A stretch of DNA of 64,000 nt. Source: Scortum barcoo (taxonomy: Eukaryota; Chordata; Actinopteri; Centrarchiformes; Terapontidae). Under the pieces are notes generated by a model that worked only from the letters and a program-made list of their open reading frames with translations, did not search any database and was not told the DNA's origin. A program made the translations under genes and the position numbers. Below are positions 1 through 11,934 of the stretch, piece by piece (positions within the stretch are counted from its first letter, which is position 1; each line of letters starts with the position of its first letter). Location of the stretch: positions 16,513,752 to 16,577,751 of the forward strand of contig CM041548.1 in the NCBI GenBank assembly GCA_023238725.1, read 5' to 3'.

Positions 1-125
1 AACCATCCTTTTTTAATCTGTCTCAGGTGGCTCCCCTGACATTTGGGATACAATAAAATAATCCTGCTATAATTCTTTGATTTCATAAAGATGAGGCTCT
101 AAATAAAATCCTCAGCTGTACTCAC

Positions 126-3100
126 AGAGACGCTGTCAGGACATTCCTCCGCCGGCCGGTGGAGCAGGAAGTCCCGACTGGACGGACCTTTGATGTAGAC
201 GCAGTTCGCTGCTGACTCCTCGGGGACAGTGAGCACTTCATAGTGGTGATCAGTCAGCTGTTCCATCATCTGGAGACAAAAACACACTTTTTATTACTGT
301 GCACCACCCTCACTGCTCCCCACACACACACATTGCAGCAGACCACTCCCAGTGTTACACACAGACTTGCAGGCAACATTAGAGTCATTATTAATAATAT
401 GACCTCAGCCTTTTGGAAAAATAATGTGAGCAGTTCACATCGGGACAGAGAGAGGAGGGAAACACTGACACATAAACACAGAGTGAAGATGTATGATAGC
501 TAATAGGGCCAATATTGACTGGTAAGAGATGTTAAGGCCTGGCTAATGCTGCCAATAGAGAAAAAAAACTGTCAGTATCTTATTCAACTACACATCATTT
601 TCAATATCTGAAAACATTTTCTCATTAAAATCACCCTCAAGACCAAATCTTTAGCCAGAACTTTCACGTTCTGGGGATTTATTTGTAATGGTCCTTTCTT
701 CTTCTTCACTTATGAGATTTTAATACATTTTAAAGTAACATTTTTAGCTGTTTAAAGTTGGGGAATGAAGCAAGAGGGAACATGCGGTTTGACTACATTA
801 TCTTGAGGTTAAAGGAGTAGTTCAACAATTTGGGAAATATCTTTAACTGTAAGCAACACTTATGTACGTCTCTGTAAGAAAGATCACCACATGCACAGAC
901 AATACAACAAACTCACCCGGAGTGTCTTCTTGGCCCCGTCACTGCTGCTGATGATGATTGTGTCCGGACCCCCCATGGAGCAGATGTTCTTCAGCCGGGC
1001 TCCTCCACAGACAGGGACGGTGGACACGGCAAAGTCCTGAACAGATGGAGGTTGAAAGCTTTTAATTAACACGCTGTAAATTTGAGTTTCTTCGACAACT
1101 GGAGGAGACAAGCTCGCTCATCTGGTTTTGCGGTAAAAGTCCCCAGAGTGGCCTTTTTCCACAGCAGACACTGTCACAGCAGGAAAAGCACAGCAAAGTG
1201 TTTTTAATAACATTAACGATGGCTCAGCTCTGTTAAAATTTCTACCACATGTAGCTCGACACAAAGCAGCCTGCTGTGCGACGCCAGGGTTTCCTGTGAA
1301 GTTTCAGAGGTGGTGGTGTTCCTTTATGGTGTTAGTCTGTTGTTAGTCTGTTAAACCTGCAGGGTGACAGCCACACACCGTTTTAACAAGCTGCCAGGTA
1401 ACAAAAAAGCAATACCACAGAGTAGAAATACTCTGTTACAACTAAGCGCTCTACATTAAAAACTCGAGAAATATTTGCATCAAATATACTTCAAGTTAAA
1501 AAAAGCTTAAGTTCTCTCTATGCAGAATGGCTCCTTTCAGATTCTTATATTACTGGATTATAATTATTGATGCATTAATGTTTCACTTCAATGTTGCTGG
1601 TAGCAGTGGGGCTTATTTTCCACTATATATACTGGCGGGTAGCTTGTGAATTTCGCAAAAGGATCAATGATGTCTCATCTTTAGCCATAAAAATATGCTA
1701 TTGTTTCTCTGTTGATTAGATTTTGGATTGTTAATCTAAATCTGAAAAGTACCCAATTACTAAAGCTGCAAAACAATTATACAGAGGAGTAAAAAGTACA
1801 ATTTTCCTCTGAATTGTAGTATAAGTAGAAGGTAACAGAAAATATATATACTCAAGTTAAGTACCTCAAAAATTATACTTAAGTACAGTATTTTAGTAAA
1901 TGTACTTAGTTACATTCTACTGCTTATTATTAGTGTTTCAAATTTCAGAGCAACATATACAGGGAATACTGTCACTGTCATTTTTATACTTACAAGCAGA
2001 AAGATATAAAGATATAACATGTCCCTGTAAAATACTGTATTGAATGAGCGTGCAAAATATTAGTGTGACAATTTTAAAACATGATTCAGAGGATGTCTAA
2101 GTGGTCACTAGTTTTCCTCTTCTATTCCCCATTCTGAGCACATGAACCCTTCCATACACAAACACACACACACACATTCAACACAAGCAGATGCAAAGTG
2201 TATGTGCTTGTGTGTGTGTGTTAAGAAAAGCAGAAGTGTGTATAATGCACTTAAGAGAAGTGAACGAATCAATACTAATGGGTGGGTCGTGATGAGCCTG
2301 AGGGGGGCACTGCTGTGTGGTCTCCATTATTTGGCCAAAGGAACGACCTCATTCATCACTGTTTACAGACTATAATTCCCCAAATGCAATACAGCAAATG
2401 GCCACCTGCTCACTTTGGCAGCTGGGTCACTTCTCTGACAAGCATCTTGGCACTGAAACCGCCTTTGTTGCACTGGCCAAAAATGTAAACTCCTCTGCTT
2501 ATTTTATGATTTATTGGTGAGATTCTTTGTTTTTTGAAGAGCTAGAAGTTCATATCATAACTAACAAATGCAGTTATGATATGATAACAAATGCTCTGTT
2601 TTAATTGATCAACTAACAGTTAATCAATTAAAACAGAGATCGACATCTTCTCTCCTCTTACCCTGAAAGTGTCTGCCAGCACCTCTGCCCCTCTGTGGTT
2701 GGTGTGGGATGAGATGCCGACAAAGAACTCCCTGCCCGTGAAAAGGACGTCGCTGCCCTCCAGTGTGGCCCCTCCAGAGTCCCCCTCCTCGGCCCCCATC
2801 TCCACCACGGTCAGGTTCAGCTCCGACATCACCCTCCTCACTGCCTCCGCCTGGAGAGATGAGGAGCAAAGAAAAGAAAGTAAATTTCTATGGAAATTTA
2901 ATGCAGTTTTGCATATCCCTTTATTACTTTACTGTCTGTACTAGCCATCTATCTATACTACATTACTGCCTTGGCATACACATAACTGTTTTTTTTATTT
3001 CAGTAAATAAGATTTTCAGATTTAATACTTCTCTTAAGAATTACCATGACCTGGATGACTGAGAACCTCCACAAACATTTAATTATTTTATTTGTTGTAG

Positions 3101-4009
3101 TTCTGTAAAGTCACAGACAAAAAATACAGGGAAAATGGAAACCATCCATAGTCATCCAGAGTCAAACAAGTAATAATGTCAAATTTTCAGACAGACTAGC
3201 AAACAGTTCAAGTTACTGCCCTTGGTAGAAAAACCCTGTTCTGTAAGTAAAGCACGACCAATTATTAAAGGCTTGTGATAATAATAGTCAAGTTACATGT
3301 TTTTGGGGAATCGTTTAAAAGTTACAGGCTCCTACACCAACGTATTAACCAAACCTCTGACATCCAAGAGTTAACTCAGCTCAGATGCCAAAAAGCATTA
3401 TATTGATTTGCAAAATCAAACAATAAAGGAAAACATAGATGTAACGAAAAGGCTGTTTTCTAAGGTCGACTCTCAATCTCAGATGTTGGGAGTTTTAAAA
3501 AGGCAAACAAATGCAACTTGTCCAAGCATGTGGCAATAACCTAAAATATATCTGACCAAGTGAAGCATCTGCTGCGGGTTTATTTTTATACCATTCTGAT
3601 AGGAACTGAAAGAACATCACAACAACAAACTGCTGAATTAAGATTAAGTGCAGAGGATCAGGGTGCAGAAATGGCCAAATGAAACCCATTTCCTTCTTCA
3701 CTGTGTTACCTCGCTGCGTCTCTGCTGTTTGAGGGGCCTGGTGATAAGCGCTGTATCTCCCTGGATGACTGCCACATCCTCTATCCTCCAGCTCTCTGGC
3801 AGCTCGGGGTCAGGGGGGATTTCGATCAGCTGCAGGCCCACCTTCTGCCTCAGGGCTCCTGTCAGGCAACCAAACTGACGCTGAGCTTTGGCCAGGTCCA
3901 CGGACACCTCCCCGTTCTCATGACCGTCTTTCCCGGCGCTCCCAAAGGTCTCTGGGATACCCTGCACCACGGCATGGGTGAAGCTGCCATATGGGCACAT
4001 GTTGGCCAT
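126..4009 (-). CDS. ddah2: Dimethylarginine dimethylaminohydrolase 2 (partial, last exon off the left edge)
   Basis: Four coding exons read on the minus strand at 4009-3710, 2850-2662, 1036-917 and 269-126, all with GT/AG borders and whole-codon (phase 0) junctions. They give the first 251 residues. The order matches DDAH: N-terminal THAVVQGIPE, then EDVAVIQGDTALITRP (about residues 77-92), DVLFTGREFFVG, TNHRGAE, DFAVSTVPV, CSMGGP and LLHRPAEE. The VIQGDTALITRP and CSMGGP wording resembles vertebrate DDAH2 more than DDAH1. DDAH enzymes hydrolyse asymmetric dimethylarginine, an inhibitor of nitric oxide synthase, in the cytosol; catalysis by DDAH2 itself is disputed. The terminal exon with the catalytic Cys would lie left of position 1 and is not seen. 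Two oddities: the position of the catalytic His is Arg (CGG codon, GGARLKNICS), and there is a short Gly/Asp/Glu-rich insertion before DVLFTGRE. The start Met lies in an exon that probably begins near 4062 after a pyrimidine-rich acceptor, so a separate 5' exon is expected. Family call is very secure; paralogue call is good. Confidence 0.93.
808..846. repeat. Short fragment of a terminal-inverted fish repeat
   Basis: The sequence AAAGGAGTAGTTCAACAATT closely matches one end of the longer repeat at 46287-46686. It appears to be a solo end or truncated copy inside the ddah2 intron. Confidence 0.4.
1420..1923. repeat. Dispersed hAT-like nonautonomous repeat (fish ACTCAAGTACT family)
   Basis: The block holds the recurring teleost motifs of aligned TACTTAAGTAC / AGTAAATGTACTT words and ends in TACATTCTACTGC. 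The same vocabulary recurs near 22.8, 24.6, 25.4, 30.1, 52.7 and 56.9 kb. It lies in the ddah2 intron between 1.04 and 2.66 kb. Ends are approximate, and the hAT assignment rests on general familiarity with such fish repeats. Confidence 0.5.
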
Positions 4010-5273
4010 GATTTTAATAAAGAGTGTTATTGGTGTTTTGCCAAAATGCCAATAAGTTTGCTCTGCCAGAAGACAAGCAAGAGGTAATAAAAATATATGT
4101 AGAGTGGGTTTTTTTTGTTGTTGTTGTTTTTTTTTTCCACAGTCTGGTCTTGTAAAAACTCTAAACGAAGCTAATGGGATGCATCAAGAGGTCCAGAGGG
4201 AAAACTGAGAGCACCTTCATCCCTCTGTCTCTGCCTCCTCTTTAATTCCAGCACTCCACCGGCTACTCCTTCGTTTGCAGACGCCAAAAGGTGGAGGCAG
4301 ATGATCCGGCCTAAGACAAAAGAGGACAGACACATTAACAAAGACAGAAACAATGGGACAAACCCACGTTTTGAGCTCCAGCGCACAGATCCCCTGGGTG
4401 ACATCGCCTTGTGGTTTAAATGCTAAGCACATTATTCTAGAGATAAAAATGAAGCATGGGACTAAAGAATCAAGCTCATGTTGAATTGGGGATTGTTAGT
4501 TTGCAAGGAGGAAAACAACTATAATCCATCCCCACATGAAACACTGAAGGACAGCTGAAATAACATGCAGAGATAGCACAGTTGAGAGGAGACAAAAGGA
4601 GCATTGTCCAAGGTTAGATTATAGGCAAACATCATTCAATGGCTCCGCAATATGCTGCAAAGCCTCTTCCATGTTTGGGCAGTGGGATAGATTTGGGACA
4701 ATTGCCCTTTCATCATCATCCCTGCAACTCACAGCAGTCGCCCACTGTGAGGCTGCAGAGAGGGACTTCCACACAGGATGTTTCCTAAATCTGCTTCATG
4801 ACTCGTGCAACAAGTGCTGAGCTTTGATATCTATTTTTCTTCCAAAAGGCAGCTCAGATTAAGAGTGTTTACATCCAAGTTCAGGCTTTGAAATCACAGC
4901 AAACAGTGCCTAAATGCAGTGTTGTTTGACTCTGTGGCGTCCACCGATGAAACCAATGATACCATGTGGAACAACAGTGTCTGTCCTGATATATATTTCA
5001 CATTTTAGTGCACCATTTTGTGCTTTCAGTGGGTTTGACAATGTAAGCTAAATCATACAGCAAAGTCCTGAGTTTTCCAGCTGCAGTGATGAAGCACAGA
5101 CAGAAGAAAACATGTTGAGTGTTTGGCTGCAGGAGTGCACCGCCCAGCAGCTGCTGCCTCAACAAATACTTTTTAAGGATGTCCCACATCTTTCTAAACA
5201 GGGGAAACTTAACACCGTCAGTCCCACAAGTTGCGCCGACAGCAAACAAACACGTACACCAATATCTGCTCAC

Positions 5274-5430
5274 CTCTGTGGCAGCTTCCAAGCCCCCGCC
5301 GCTTTTCCCTCCGTTTGATTTAATTTCCACGCCGACCCAGTTCCCGTTACTCACTTGCTCCCTTTCTCCCCCTCTGTCTTCTTTCTCTGTCCGCCGACTA
5401 CCAGTCAAGATGGCGGCCGCGAACACGCGT
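5274..5430 (-). promoter_or_regulatory. ddah2: Probable ddah2 untranslated first exon and core promoter
   Basis: On the minus strand a sequence ends in a strong donor (ACAGAG|GTGAGC, exon end at 5274). It lies upstream of the acceptor near 4063 that opens the first coding exon, so it fits a noncoding first exon. Around 5406-5420 is an AAGATGGCGGC match to the YY1-type element common in TATA-less vertebrate promoters, in GC-rich, CpG-containing sequence. The transcription start was not determined. The interval 4063-5273 would then be the first intron, in which I see no other gene. Confidence 0.55.
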
Positions 5431-5639
5431 CGCCCCGGTTACCTATATCAAAATAAAATGTCTTCTTAAGAGGAACCCGTAATTTCAGCTGTGTTGAGTC
5501 ATTTAATCCGCCTTTAGCGTTCAGAATACACGTCTGGCTTTATTAAATTGAGTGAATAAATGTAATAAACACATTAGGAGTCGACTCAAAGGCGAAGCAG
5601 TCACACATATTTTTTAAAAAGATAACATTTGCGAACCGT

Positions 5640-5800
5640 TATGCTCTTATTTTTAAAAGCGGACTCGCTCGGCTTCCGGTCTTCTTGACGTATTTATACG
5701 GGGGTTGACGCGGCTCGCCCACCTTTTCATCCCGGCGCCCCCCCATCCCCCACACGGCCCATCCGGATTCAATCAGCGTCGATTTGAATCTCCAAAGTCG
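5640..5800. promoter_or_regulatory. Promoter-like GC-rich patch with no gene assigned
   Basis: This short stretch is rich in C, G and CpG within an otherwise AT-rich area. It carries CTTCCGG (ETS-type), TTGACGTA (CRE-like half site) and TATTTATA within about 40 bases near 5673-5698. It lies about 250 bp upstream of the presumed ddah2 first exon. It may be the distal part of that promoter, a divergent promoter, or an unrelated GC-rich patch. No downstream exon was recognised. Confidence 0.35.
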
Positions 5801-6150
5801 CTGTTGGATCGATTTTCAGGCCTGTGATCGATAACGTCGTGTTACACAATGAGCAGTTTTTCTTATTGTTGTTAGTGTACGCTCTCAGTATCTCCCAAGT
5901 TCGCTAACAAAGATAACTTCATTAGACATTTAGTTGCTATCCTCTTTAAAGATAATTGCCCAGAATGAGAGTTAAATAGTCTTCAGTAAAGTTAATCCAA
6001 TTATACTGTGATTTAATAAAGACAAAAAGAAAACAATTGGAAGTTTGCATTATCTTGATTGTGATCTTAACATGAGGCTGGTCTCCATGACAACAGTGAC
6101 AACAAAGCTAAGCTAGCTGTTAGCCTGAGCTGACATATAGCTAATAAATA

Positions 6151-6500
6151 TTGTTGCTGATAATTTAATTACAAAGAAACATCAAATTTGCAGTGACATG
6201 ACAATTAAGCCAGTTAAGTTAATGTTATCGTTTGCTGAAGCCAGATTGAAGGTGTTTTGTGCTAATGTGGGGTTAGGTTTATAGAAAACTGAAACAAGTT
6301 CATGTGTATTTAATGTTGATAATGACCAGGAAACAACACATTTGTAGTGACATGACAATTAAACTAAATGTTAACGTTAAACTAAATATTAGCGTTAAGC
6401 CTGATTAAGTGAAGACGTTAAATGCTAATTTGGGGGCTTCAGGGAAACTGTAAGTCATTAATAGTGCTGACAATGACTAGGAAACATCACATTTGCAGGG
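6151..6500. repeat. Tandem repeat, about 2.3 copies of a ~150-bp unit
   Basis: The word GTGACATGACAATT occurs at 6193-6206 and again at 6347-6360, a spacing of 154. The flanking words GATAATGACC-type, ACATTTG and GTGCTAAT/AATGCTAAT recur in the same order. A third partial unit (GACAATGACTAGGAAACATC, then ACATTTGCAG) starts near 6460 with a spacing of about 151. The copies have diverged by small changes and indels. Confidence 0.7.
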
Positions 6501-9300
6501 CTCTTATAATAAAGAACAGTTTAAATCAACTTTAGAAAGCTACATTATTGGAAATTTCAAGCATAAGTTAACCATCTGATCCCTGCTTTACCATAACATA
6601 TAAGCCCACTCTGACACCCTTTCCTTGTACTAAGACACTGAATTAATTATGGATTTCCAAGTATTTCTATGAGGCCTTCCAGGATTAAGGACTCCTATTT
6701 TACATTCCCCTGCCTTAATCCTGATGAATTGTTTATGAACGGTCAGATACTGAATCAGCATCCTCGCCTCTATGCTTGTATTTGCCTTTTAAATATAAAT
6801 CTGGACTGCCCGCTGTGCATCAGCAAAGTCAATATTCATCTCACCTCTCCCTTGGTGGACTAAATAAACAGCTTCATTAACCTCATCTGCTGCACAGTTA
6901 ATTTCTCCCGTCCTTCTGGTCATTGATCGGTCATCATCATAAATTAAGGCCTGTATATTGCTGTGTTACTGAACCATCATCTGTTTTTTTGTGTGTGTGT
7001 GTGTGAAATAATCTGGCTTTCCCCGAAATGTGGGTCAAACGATGCTGGACACTGCTGAGATTGTTGGATAAACAGGATGCCTCATTAAATACACAAGAAA
7101 AAAGCTCCGTATCCTTTGAAACAGCAGCCCTGTGGATTGTGTTTACAGCGAATAGCACTCCAGCATTGCTAATCAAACTTTCTTTAGCTGACACTTGGCA
7201 ACTGATATTAGGAGATTTGTATAGCAGAGATGTAAACACACATAAACACATCCTGGGTAACAGAAGGCCTCAGCTTTGTATATAAATGTGAGTACTTTTT
7301 GACTCTTAAAGCAGCACAATATTCCCTTCTACTGACTAGATTGAGTTACTGCAGGCAAGGTTGTTCATCAGAAACAGAGCGTGAGATACAGAGGCAGTGC
7401 AAGAGTAAAGAAAAATGAAATATCTCTGTGCTTTTTTTTATATAGAGAGGAAGAAAAAGAGACAGAAAATGTGAGGTTGATGTAATAGTAGACGGAAATG
7501 TGGAGGGATGGAGCGAGGGGATGGATGAGGGTGGGGGAAGAGGGCACAGACGGGATTAAAGAACACCATCTGTCCACAGAGATCCCTCAGCCAGAACACA
7601 AAAACATCCCCTGTCAAATATAATCAAATAACCCCAGCAGGTTCACTGCACACCTGAGAATGGCAGGACAGATGTGCAAGTCTGAAAAAGTGGGCAATAT
7701 TCAGAAAACTTTAATGAACTCACTGTAAATGTACAACAGAGGAGCTAGTTCTGATACACCAAACACCATTAAAAAAATCTACTGTTTTATCAACAAGCAA
7801 CTAACCCTCAGATTATTTCTGCAAATGGTCCCAATTAAAAAACGAAACTTATACTGCAAATGAACAAGAGAAATGCAGGAAAAATGCTTTGTAAATATTG
7901 TTAAGTCTTAGCCTCCAGGGAGTTTTAAGTGAGGTTTTTCAGGCTTCTGGGTGTGTGCTGTGTAATTAATCAACTGGTAAACAGCTTATTCAGTCTGAGC
8001 CCGCTTGGCTCACTCCATCACAAGACCGCTGTCAGCAGACCGTCCTGCACGCTGCCCTCACGTCTCCTATTACGCACTAAAGGATAATTCAGTTAAACAG
8101 GCTCGCTCTCCACCTCACTGACGCTCTGTCTCTGACATGCTGACTTTCTCGCTCTGTGTTTCTCTCTGCCTATAGATGCTGACTCTTTCTCCACTGTGCT
8201 GACTTTACTGCTGTCTGACTCTCTGCCTGTCTTCTTTGTACCTTTCTAATTGCTGTCTCACACATATACCTATATACTACTCATCATCTTGCTAGTTTAA
8301 CAATGTATGAAGCTGCGAGAAGCCCAAAATAAGAAAGAAAAGATGGAAACAGACGATACAGGTGTTGCAGGATTTTTACACACAAATAAAAAATGTAAGA
8401 AATACAACTATATTAAAGTCTATTTAGATGTAAAGTGATTTTTACGCCAACTATTTTTGGTCCTTTGTCATTAAAAGTCTATGTATGTCTGTATCACAAA
8501 AAATATTCATTAATATGGAGAGCAGGCATAAATAAGACACGAGAAATTCCCATGTCAGCACTCTTAAAGTTACGTTACTGTAAATACAACATGTCCAGTA
8601 TATTCATTTGTTTCATTTTCAGCCTTGTCTCTCATTATTAATCCCTCAAAGGTATTACAGAGGACACGACTTTGGTGTTCTCAGTTGTAGCTGCAGCCCC
8701 GACTCAGAACTAGAAATCGTCTTTCTGCTTAATCTCCTTTACGTTGAGGTCAGAGGTCATCCTGTTCAGCTGTATCACAAATGAACACTTCCTTTTCTCT
8801 CCACTCTAACTTCCTCTAAATGCATCTTTGTTTGTTCTTCTAATCAATTAATCACAGAGCAAAGACGCTGTTGCTGCGAAGGCCCACTTAATGTGATACA
8901 GAAATAAACGTCAAGAGAAACATACAACATAAATCTCACTCATAGGCTGTGTGTAACTGTGTCAGCTGATCATAATTACCTCTGAAAATTCAATTACAAG
9001 TTTTGGGGAGGAGGCTCTGACCGCCAGAGTAACGCGGGTATTCAAATGAGGACTGTAACAAAAGACAGAGGACAAGAACATTAGATAAGATGGACAAACG
9101 GATGCAAACTGGAGGGTGATCTAAGGGTGCTGACAACACAAACTTTATTAGCTTAATGCAGTGGAGGTAAAACAGAAGAGTAAGTTCGCTAAGAATAAGG
9201 GAGTGGACTCAACACTTCAAAGAAGGAAAATTGAATTTGGGAATGAGCTGAGGGACGTATCGGATAAGCAGCAGTTAGTTTGATGAGTCAGTCTGGAGAG
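6500..9300. other. Intergenic, no gene recognised
   Basis: Only short open frames with no family resemblance are present, plus short simple-sequence runs such as the GT tract near 6990. No splice-consistent exon set or clear mobile element was found. Confidence 0.5.
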
Positions 9301-9360
9301 GAGATTTTGGACGCGCTTGAACAGTTCACAAGTATTTGAGGACTTTTTACTGGAAGCATC

Positions 9361-11780
9361 ATGTCTCGCTCACAAGTCCTGATTGTGCTCCTGTGTGGTC
9401 TACCTTTGGCAGGTATGTAGGACACAAAGACTATAAGACTTTTCAGTTCATTTAATGTGTGAAATAATGATGAGAGGACATTTAAACACTGTTTTTTTTT
9501 TTTTATTAAATGTGTTTGCAGAGGAACTCTACTAAAACTGTGTCTTTTCCTCTCTATTTAAGATTTTGAAAAACTTGTCTTGTGCACAAAAGATAAAAAA
9601 AAGATTTGAAGAAGTTTTCCCTGTTTTTAAGTTGCTGTTGTAAAAGCAATGCTTTACTGGATGTTATTATTCATTCAGGATTTATTCCCACTGAAGTGTC
9701 CATTAACTGAAATAAGTTTAGGATTCAAAACAAGCACTTCTCGAGAAATGAAGACGATTCAGAGTCTTCAAATCTGTGCCAGTACACACCCTGATGTCAT
9801 GGTCCCTTTTGAGTTATTCAACAGATGCTTTACTGTAACAGTGATTGAGCAATGTACAAATAAACATGCAGTATCTTTGTACCACAGCAGCTTCTTAATA
9901 TTTTTGCTGTTGTGCCCGTCAGCCTGTTTGCACTGCTACACCTGTTTATTCCCCGCCATCTCTCCTCTGGACTGCTTCAAGTTCCCTCAGGAGTGCCCAG
10001 CTGGCCAGAGATGCCTGTCGAGTACTGCGGCGACGGGAATACGGGGTGAGATCCAGTGTGTGTGTGTGTGAAAGAGAGAGAGAGAGAAAGAGTTTATTTC
10101 TGTGTCTCTAAATGAGATTATTTTCTGAGAATCTGGGGCACGATGGACACAAATTGGTCGACAAAGCCTCATTGTACAGAACATAGTCTGGGAACAGTTT
10201 TAAGAAATGTGCAGTGCAGTCTGTATAAATATGAACTGGGACATTTTTGTTTTGCTGCACTCCAGCCCACCAGATTTCAAGACTACTAACACTAACTATT
10301 AAGTTAGAGTGCTGACTTTCATCTTTACACCCACATCCAAAAAACTGTGTTGAAACTTTAATAGTTTTTGTAGTTAAAAAGTCCTGCTCACCCAATATAG
10401 GCCGAATGCTGTTAAAGCTGCATTTAAGTCTCATAGTTACTGTTTTGTTTTATATCCTGGGTACCAGGCACAGGAAGGTTTATTGATTTATCTCAATAAC
10501 TTTTCTGAGTAAATGCAAATAACAAGGACCGATGTCAGATGTGGTCCGATGTTTTCAGAATCACAACAATAAAAAAAACACGTCATTGTCCACATGCTTA
10601 CAGACGACACTGTCTGATGTCTCTGTGCTGTTGCTTTGGTTACTTTCAGGGCCTTTCTTAGAGGCCAGATCCTCCCTCGACTACAAGAGCGAAAAACAAA
10701 ATGAGACCAAAAAAACGACTCAACAGATCAGATCCCTGCACCATTTCTCATCAGGCTGGTTGTCAGCTCACTAATGCCTGTGATGCCGTCAAATTATCTC
10801 TAAAAATAGCTCTGTGGGTGGGGCGAAACGTTCACTGTCTCATCAGAGTCTAAAGCCCCCCGTTTTTACATGCACCTTTAACCCATAATTGCTCGGGCAG
10901 ATTTCGATGCGAGTATCACGTGTTGCCCAATTCTTGCCTCCTTGTTCCTCCGACACCTTGGAGACCTAAAGTTACCTTCAGGGGGCACAATTTGAGAAAT
11001 TACTGTGATTTCTTTAAAGGTTATTTTGTCATGAGCATTGTACATCAAATTGAGACCAGCTCTTCAGTGAAAGAATGTCTTTTATGTTATGTACAATATG
11101 TCGAATATAATTTTATAAATGTAAATGTAAATATAAATGTATTGACTGCAATCACCAGAAAGAAAATCATACACCAATTATACACTAAACTTCATGAAAT
11201 GAATGAGTTTTTGTACAGAAACAAAAAGAGTAAAGTAAAATCAACTACTGTAAACATCTTACTGTTAAATTTATTCACTGCTGGATTTTAAAATGAACAA
11301 ATAACCACTTTCAGGGGTGACAAACTTGGAAACTTGTTGCCCAGCAACATTAACACTCAAAACACCACATAATGCAAATGTTTTTAATGTGTAAATTTGT
11401 GCTGTTGCGAACAAATTAACATCCGGTTGTCAAATATAATACACTTTAAAAAATCATATATTGAGGCCATTACAGTATGTATTGAGCTGCTTTTAAAATC
11501 AAAATGATTACAGCCATTATTTCAACCAGTGTTTATTACCTAAAATAAACCCTTCTCTGCTCTCATAGGCGCGCTACAGGTGACGATGTTTGAGAAGAGC
11601 TGCGCCGTCCCCTCCCAGTGTGGTGTGAGTGGACAGAAATACGCCTCTGGCCTCTTCTTCAACTACACCAACGTCTGCTGCGATACAGACCTCTGCAACG
11701 GGGCCGTGTCCTTTACTGCCCTCAGCTGGGGAGGAGCCGCTCTGGGCCTGCTGCCTGCGCTCACCGTCCTGCTAGCCTGA
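9361..11780 (+). CDS. LY6/uPAR-domain surface protein, probably GPI-anchored (LY6-A)
   Basis: Three exons, 9361-9412, 9923-10045 and 11569-11780, join through phase-1 introns into 128 codons. Exon 1 encodes a hydrophobic signal peptide (MSRSQVLIVLLCGLPLA). Exon 2 opens the three-finger domain with CLHCYTC and holds four more cysteines. Exon 3 carries KSC, SQC and the signature CCDTDLCN. A hydrophobic end (GLLPALTVLLA) then suggests replacement by a GPI anchor. The domain has 11 cysteines, one more than the usual ten, because of a Cys just before the LHC. An NYT glycosylation sequon precedes the CC. It lies between ddah2 and clic1 and is the only plus-strand LY6 here. The 123-nt exon 2 is longer than the 111 nt of the others, and I see no TATA box upstream, so it is the most distinct member. 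Ligand and exact orthologue are unknown. Confidence 0.9.
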
Positions 11781-11928
11781 GCGTCAGAGGTGATGAAGGG
11801 CTGATGGTGCACACGGGGTCACGCTGAACACCGAATACTGAAGATGTAAGTGACCTGAAAAAGACGTTCACTTACAGGCACGTGAGCATGCACTTGTAAA
11901 CCAAAGCGGCTTTAAAGTTTGTGTTTTT

Positions 11929-11934
11929 AATAAA
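11929..11934 (+). terminator. Polyadenylation signal of LY6-A
   Basis: AATAAA lies about 150 bp after the LY6-A stop codon, a usual place for the 3' end signal. Confidence 0.6.

Noticed and set aside
2142..2375. Plus-strand frame inside a ddah2 intron
   Set aside because: It starts in a CA/GT simple repeat and has no family resemblance.
4998..5426. Minus-strand 142-codon frame upstream of ddah2
   Set aside because: No family resemblance. It spans the untranslated exon and its donor, so it is probably chance.
9649..10071. Long plus-strand open frame of 140 codons
   Set aside because: Only its last part (from 9923) is real, as exon 2 of LY6-A. The rest is intron read through.
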